Below are positions 59,677-64,000 of a stretch of 64,000 nucleotides of DNA, piece by piece; the stretch's first letter is position 1; each line of letters begins with the position of its first letter. A program made the translations under genes and the position numbers. Under the pieces are notes generated by a model that worked only from the letters and a program-made list of their open reading frames with translations, did no database searches and was not told the origin of the DNA. Source of the DNA: Cylicocyclus nassatus (lineage: Eukaryota > Nematoda > Chromadorea > Rhabditida > Strongylidae); the NCBI GenBank assembly GCA_958299035.1, contig CATQJL010000112.1:63843823-63907822 (forward strand). Reading direction: 5' to 3'.

Positions 59677-60132
59677 TCAGGCTTTTCGAATTGTGACTGC
59701 GCTAATTTTTATTCTATTTGCCTCATACAATGTTTCAGAAGTCCCTAGCCGTGTTTTAAAGGTAGGGTAGTGATTTGGCTGCTCTTGACAGCAAACTTGA
59801 GAATTTTGAGCGGAGCACTTGCTTTGTTGTTCGATCTCCACAGGCACGCTTGACTTAATAAAAGGAACCGCTATTTTCTTGTCTCTGTCTTTGTTTCCAC
59901 TAGGCGAAGTTATCACAACGTATGCTGACTCAAGACTCAAAATCGTAGCGAATGAATTGCGATTGATTTCACCTGGGATTCCCCCTTCGATATAATCAAA
60001 CAAATAAACCTCTATATCAGTACCGGGGCCGTATGAAACAATCTGCATCAATTTCCCGTTCGCATGAGCACTCCCGAACAGGTTCGTAATTTGATCAGCA
60101 CCCCCGTCTATGATGGGTGGCTGACCGTGCAA
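59677..60132 (-). CDS. Possible exon(s) of an unidentified protein
   Basis: 151 codons without a stop in AT-rich DNA. There is no in-frame ATG at the beginning, but a plausible acceptor (CACGGTCAG, then CCACCC) starts an exon at about 60121. The peptide contains LMQIVSYGPGTDIEVYLFDY, GGIPGEINRN, SAYVVITSPSG and KIAVPFIKSSVPVEIEQQSK, followed by KCSAQNSQVCCQEQ and a stop after VTIRKA. Alternating hydrophobic strands suggest a beta-sandwich, possibly secreted and CUB-like, but the similarity is too weak to name. No upstream exon with a signal peptide could be fixed. Confidence 0.35.
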   Translation of the reverse strand: MHGQPPIIDGGADQITNLFGSAHANGKLMQIVSYGPGTDIEVYLFDYIEGGIPGEINRNSFATILSLESAYVVITSPSGNKDRDKKIAVPFIKSSVPVEIEQQSKCSAQNSQVCCQEQPNHYPTFKTRLGTSETLYEANRIKISAVTIRKA

Positions 60133-60357
60133 AAGCCCGGTCAGGTAGATTCGGGTAAGTTTTGCAAAGTCTGGTCATCTGCCCAATCTCGTCTGACTAC
60201 AAATTGTTATAGCGGCCTTCATCGTTCGCTGGCCAAAGACGTTAGTACGTAGCAAGATATAAAGATTTAACTCCGTCATCATACCGCAGCCTATGAAGCC
60301 GGAATTTCTTTGAAATTTGAATTCAAAGTTCAGTAGTAAATTCAGTTCAATTAGAGC

Positions 60358-61226
60358 AAAAACTTGTATTTAGGGGTATTCTATCACGCTGATTCCGAAT
60401 ATGTTAGTCATTTTACTTGAAAGCTAGGATTTTTTTCTTTTTTTCTTTTTTGAATAAAACGTGTTTTCACAAATAAAAATTTCAAAAATCTTATGTAAGA
60501 GTTTTCTGACAAGCTGTTTCTTAAAAAGCTAATGGCTACGCTCCATATTATATATTTTTTCCTTGGAAATTTCATTTATTTTCATTCTCTGTAAATTTGG
60601 CAAATTCCACAATTAGGGTTGGTTGGCAAAGTTGGCTATCACATGCATGGCAACCATGACTATTTGCAGGTAAACGAATTTCGTTAAATTATGTATTCAG
60701 AATATTTTAGGTCGAGGTAGTTTGGTAATTTTGGAGTTTTATTTTTGGGGTTTAAAACAGCATAGACCGTGACACTTGAATTGGTTCAAGGTGGTGTTTC
60801 TGAATAAGCAGATTCTTATTCGATGTTGAAGTCCATATCGGACTTGAGAAATTTTTGACATCGATACGATTTTCGTTTTTCGATCTAAGGTAATATTGGA
60901 GCAAGATAGATTGATCGAAATTGGATTCATTCTATTTTCTCAAACACAGCAGATTTTTTCCGTTTGTTTTCCAGGTTTATCAAATTTGCAGTGAAATTTC
61001 CGAAAAAGAGCTTGAAAAGTGGGAAATTTTTGAGGTTTCAAGCAAATACATCAGCTTTTTCGGAAACAGCATGTCAGAAAATCCTTACATAGAATTTTTG
61101 AAATTTTTGTTGGAAAATTTGTGAAAACAAGTTTTAATTCAAAAAAGAAAAAAATCCTAGGTTTCAAGTAAAATGATTAACATATTCGGAATCAGCGTGA
61201 TAAAATACCCCTAAATACAAGTTTTT
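60358..61226. mobile_element. 869-bp TIR element, AAAAACTTGTATTTAGGGG ends
   Basis: The left end AAAAACTTGTATTTAGGGGT then ATTCTATCACGCTGATTCCG is matched by the reversed right end. Pairing continues through AATATGTTAGTCATTTTACT and AGGATTTTTTTC for about 110 bp. The interior is AT-rich without a transposase. Confidence 0.78.
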
Positions 61227-61846
61227 ACCCTTCCCGCCCACGTTCCCGCATCATGGGCGTGGGCGCTTGCGTCTGACAGGATTACGAACTTGTTCGGAAA
61301 CATCTAACCGAACGAGAATTTGATACATACCACCCCAGATGTAGGCAACCAAAATGTTCGGAAAAATTCGAAAAAATGATCAGAACTCAACCTAGCCATT
61401 CCAAATATGATGTATATCATTCGACTTGCCTCAAAACGCTGATCTCAAATATAAGTTTATTAAGTGGTATGCCCGGCTTCGCCCACACCGTGATTTTAAG
61501 CGGCTCAACAAAGAGCAAATTTGGTGTTCAACTCTAAAAACTCAACTTATCTGCGCGTTTCCGTTTCTTTTACTCCTGTAACGCAGGGCCGATACTCCCT
61601 GAACCACATCGCTTTTACCGCTCTACCTCATCGTGGAATGAAAACGAGTTCCACCGCTATTGTTTAAAGGAAAGTTGGAAGCTGTTTGACATTTAATTAA
61701 AAAAGAACCGTAACTGCAATTCTCAAATAGCCGAACCGCAATGTGGTTCCGAAGCCCGCGAATGCAAATTTGCATCTTCAGGACTATTGGTTCACTAGTC
61801 AAGTGATAAGAATTCATTAGTTTTCAAAATCGATAAATCAATAAAA

Positions 61847-62316
61847 ATGGGAATTTTGCTGCGAAAAGTGACCTATGGGATGGACCTGTGCCGAAAAATA
61901 TGTCTGCAGGTTGGCGACGATCGGTCACACAAAATTTTTTTTGTGAGAAATACACTGACTAACAATTTGTCAATTCTCCGTTTTATATATAGATTATCTG
62001 TCGAATGACTACTTGGAAGGAGTTACGAGCGTTTGAACTTGCGTATTTTGTAGCCTACGCCCCACGAACTTCTCAAAAACAATTTAGGTTTCCAGTAAGT
62101 GTGCTTTTCCTTTGACTGGATTATTTATATTCACTGTGATTCACTTTGACTGCATTGCAACGAATTATTTTAATTGAGACTCCGATAATTTTACATCTTT
62201 AGATGGTCGTTCGACAGATAATGAACAAATATTTGAAGTCAACATTTCAAGGCGAAGAAGTTTTAGGTCAAGTCATTACTGGTATAAAACAGCTTTACCT
62301 TACACCCGTAACATAA
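61847..62316 (+). CDS. Small three-exon protein, 92 residues, family unknown
   Basis: Exons 61847-61909, 61993-62094 and 62203-62316 (TAA), all phase 0, with introns GTTGGC...TATATAG (83 bp) and GTAAGT...CTTTAG (108 bp). The ATG is in an AAAA-ATGG context. The predicted protein starts MGILLRKVTYGMDLCRKICL, continues with MTTWKELRAFELAYFVAYAP, RTSQKQFRFP and MVVRQIMNKYLKSTFQGEEV, and ends LYLTPVT. It is basic, has no signal peptide by eye and no membrane segment. The consistent phase, good acceptors and complete frame argue that it is real. A shorter form starting at the ATG at 62004 is possible. I do not recognise the family; size and charge would suit a small mitochondrial or ribosome-associated protein, which is only a guess. 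Confidence 0.5.
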
Positions 62317-63111
62317 ATGTAGGCCAGGCACCACTCTTCACAAGGACAGGCATCCTGATTCAGAAGGGTTAGCCTAACCCTATCGACTGTCTCAGAAGAA
62401 TACTTTTTGAGTTCTGACTTGTTCACTAGCGCCAAACTTGCAAATCCTACCTTAGGTGTTTTTGATTATTTTGCCTATTCCCGTATTGTACTGATCCAAA
62501 AAATGAAAGCACTTTGAAGAACGCTATGGTCGCACTTTTGGCAGCACTTTCATGACAATTATTTGTATGCAATATATTTGCGTTTAGAATAGATAGCTTG
62601 GTATGCTGACTCTGAAAAGCGCACGAGTTGCATGGTAGAGAATTAGTCTTGTGGGTACGGAGTGTATGTTGGAGATTGAAATTTTTGAATTTGCTAAATA
62701 TTTGTATGGCGTTGCTTACTACATCGTGTTTCTTCGTTACGGTAACTTGTTTTCAAGTGGGTCTGGTTAGGACACAACAATCTTCTGCCCAAGCTTATTT
62801 CTTAAATTTTCGCGATGGTATTTTCTCATGCTTTCAAAAAAATCTGTCCCCTACTCTTGATTAAGATATCGACATCATTCATCCAATCCTAATATGACCC
62901 TGAGTAGAGCTGTTTGATCCCAAGCTTGGATTTAGAAGCCCTCTGTTGCTTTATGAATTGAGTTGATGCAAAGAGGACAAAATAATGAGACGTTTGTTTA
63001 CGCATTAGTTTTCTAAAATGCACAAAAACAATTAGCTCTGGTCAATGCCATAAAAAGCGAGATAACTCAAGAGTTCTTTGAGCACAGCAAGCTTTTAGGA
63101 TTTCGTTGCAT
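62317..63111. other. Intergenic, promoter region of secreted-protein gene
   Basis: AT-rich, no domain-bearing frame. A long plus-strand open stretch near 62628-62864 lacks an ATG start and recognisable content. The promoter of the gene at 63112 should lie here; no TATA-like element can be assigned confidently. Confidence 0.35.
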
Positions 63112-63550
63112 ATGTGGCCAATCGCTTTCCTCTTACTTCTGCTAAGTTTCAATACCGTTTCTGGCCGCGGTAGAAGCCCGGGCCGTAGTCGGAGTCCTAG
63201 CCGTGGTCGAAGTCCTGGTCTTGGTATTCCTGGCTGTGGTTGGAGTGCAATTAAACAGATAATTGCAAAATTGGCTCCTGGCCGTGATAAGCGTCGTTGG
63301 AATGCACTTCAAGAGCAAATTGCAAAATGGGCTCCCAGTGAAGGGAGTTCATTTGAAGAGCCAAGGCCAAAATGTATTGAGGTACGAGCGTTGAGCTTTA
63401 TCACAAGATGGAAGATATCGACATAAACTCGTATTTTTTCAGTGCGCACAAGGTTGCTACAGAAGTTTGAAGTGGAATGAGATGACAAAATTCCACGGCT
63501 GTGTTAAATTTTGCATGTCAGACCATAATAGGAAGTCTACTGGAGATTGA
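63112..63550 (+). CDS. Small secreted Arg/Ser/Pro-rich, cysteine-containing protein
   Basis: Two exons: 63112-63381 and 63443-63550 (TGA), intron GTACGA...TTTTTTCAG. The product has about 125 residues. The N-terminus MWPIAFLLLLLSFNTVSG is a clear signal peptide. It is followed by a basic RS-rich stretch with GRSPGRSRSPSRGRSPG, then two related segments (IKQIIAKLAPGRDKRRWN and LQEQIAKWAPSEG). The C-terminal domain begins CIECAQGCYRSLKW and ends FHGCVKFCMSDHN, holding six cysteines. An AATAAA at about 63578 is a likely polyadenylation signal. The ATG at 63112 is chosen because it directly precedes the hydrophobic segment. No known family is recognised; it may be a nematode-specific secreted peptide precursor. 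The acidic/basic blocks and Cys spacing would also suit a matrix or effector-like protein. Confidence 0.62.
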
Positions 63551-64000
63551 GGACACCGGATTTGTAGTCCCCTTTGAATAAAGTTCATGTTGTTTTTGCA
63601 TGCAGTGGGTTCTACCGTGCCCATATACTTGCTAGCGCTTTGAAATATGCACTAGTACCTCAGCTTTTGGTCTCTAAATGTTTACGTAAACAAATCTGCG
63701 AAAAACGGCTACAAGTTTGCGGTACAAACGATCACCTGAGAAAAGCTAAGTTCATGTGTACCAATTTACATCAAACATAAAATGACGGTTTGTAATACGT
63801 CTTTGCAAAGGAATAGGAGCGCCCACATACAAGCTGTGGTTCTACATCATACTTAAATTGCTTTCCTATGATCTTGCCTGTTGGGCGCTTCCCCCCCCCC
63901 CCTGAGAATAAGCGCGAAACTTTTGAACGTTACTTACATGAGTAATACAAACATGCAAGTGACTTGTTTATACTTGTAAATAATTAAAATAATCATTCAA
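63551..64000. other. Downstream flank; no gene recognised
   Basis: 3' flank of the secreted-protein gene. It contains a C(11-12) tract near 63890. Short open frames lack domains. Confidence 0.4.

Noticed and set aside
1..64000. Bacterial-type operons, phage, CRISPR arrays or a defence system
   Set aside because: Introns throughout, no clustered direct repeats with spacers, and retroelement/MITE content show an animal nuclear genome; no such system is present.

Overview
The window is intron-rich, AT-rich eukaryotic DNA. It is most likely from a clade V (rhabditid or strongylid) nematode: compact exons are joined by GT-AG introns with T-rich xTTTCAG acceptors, proteins with nematode-like architecture sit beside many small fold-back DNA elements, and retroelement remains include a CR1/Jockey-type LINE and a Penelope-like element. 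The genus cannot be fixed from the sequence alone. Reading the splice signals gives few genes and a great deal of repeat DNA.

Layout. 1-2790 shows no confident gene. 2801-20893 (+) is one long gene of about 28 exons encoding a protein of roughly 1,300 residues: two doublecortin domains, a long acidic low-complexity linker, an IQ motif and several PLAT/LH2-type domains. It is probably a microtubule-binding, cilium-type protein. Its introns carry several fold-back repeats. 21240-27250 holds two decayed copies of the mitochondrial tRNA-modification GTPase MnmE/GTPBP3 in opposite orientation. The minus copy is 5'-truncated exactly at a DNA transposon end; the plus copy has a stop inside its P-loop. 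A nested transposon cluster separates them.

27700-35290 is a very large imperfect palindrome centred near 32150. Each arm carries a remnant of a SOCS-family gene (SH2 plus SOCS box), and each remnant has different disabling mutations. The left arm was later interrupted by a mariner-type MITE and by another fold-back insertion. 35340-38820 contains Penelope-like retroelement remains (dead RT plus GIY-YIG endonuclease), hammerhead-like motifs and two long-TIR elements. 38815-40500 and 51130-53560 are inverted copies of one unidentified non-coding repeat. 43838-48420 is a CR1/Jockey-type LINE on the minus strand whose endonuclease frame is interrupted by an 870-bp TA-flanked DNA element.

The last 4 kb holds two small genes: a three-exon 92-residue protein (61847-62316) and a two-exon secreted Arg/Ser/Pro-rich, cysteine-containing protein (63112-63550). 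A 151-codon open stretch on the minus strand near 59.7-60.1 kb may be an exon of a further unidentified gene. No rRNA, convincing tRNA, CRISPR or operon-like system is visible. The most notable material is the domain combination of the large gene, the mutated GTPBP3 pair, the SOCS palindrome and the datable nested insertions.
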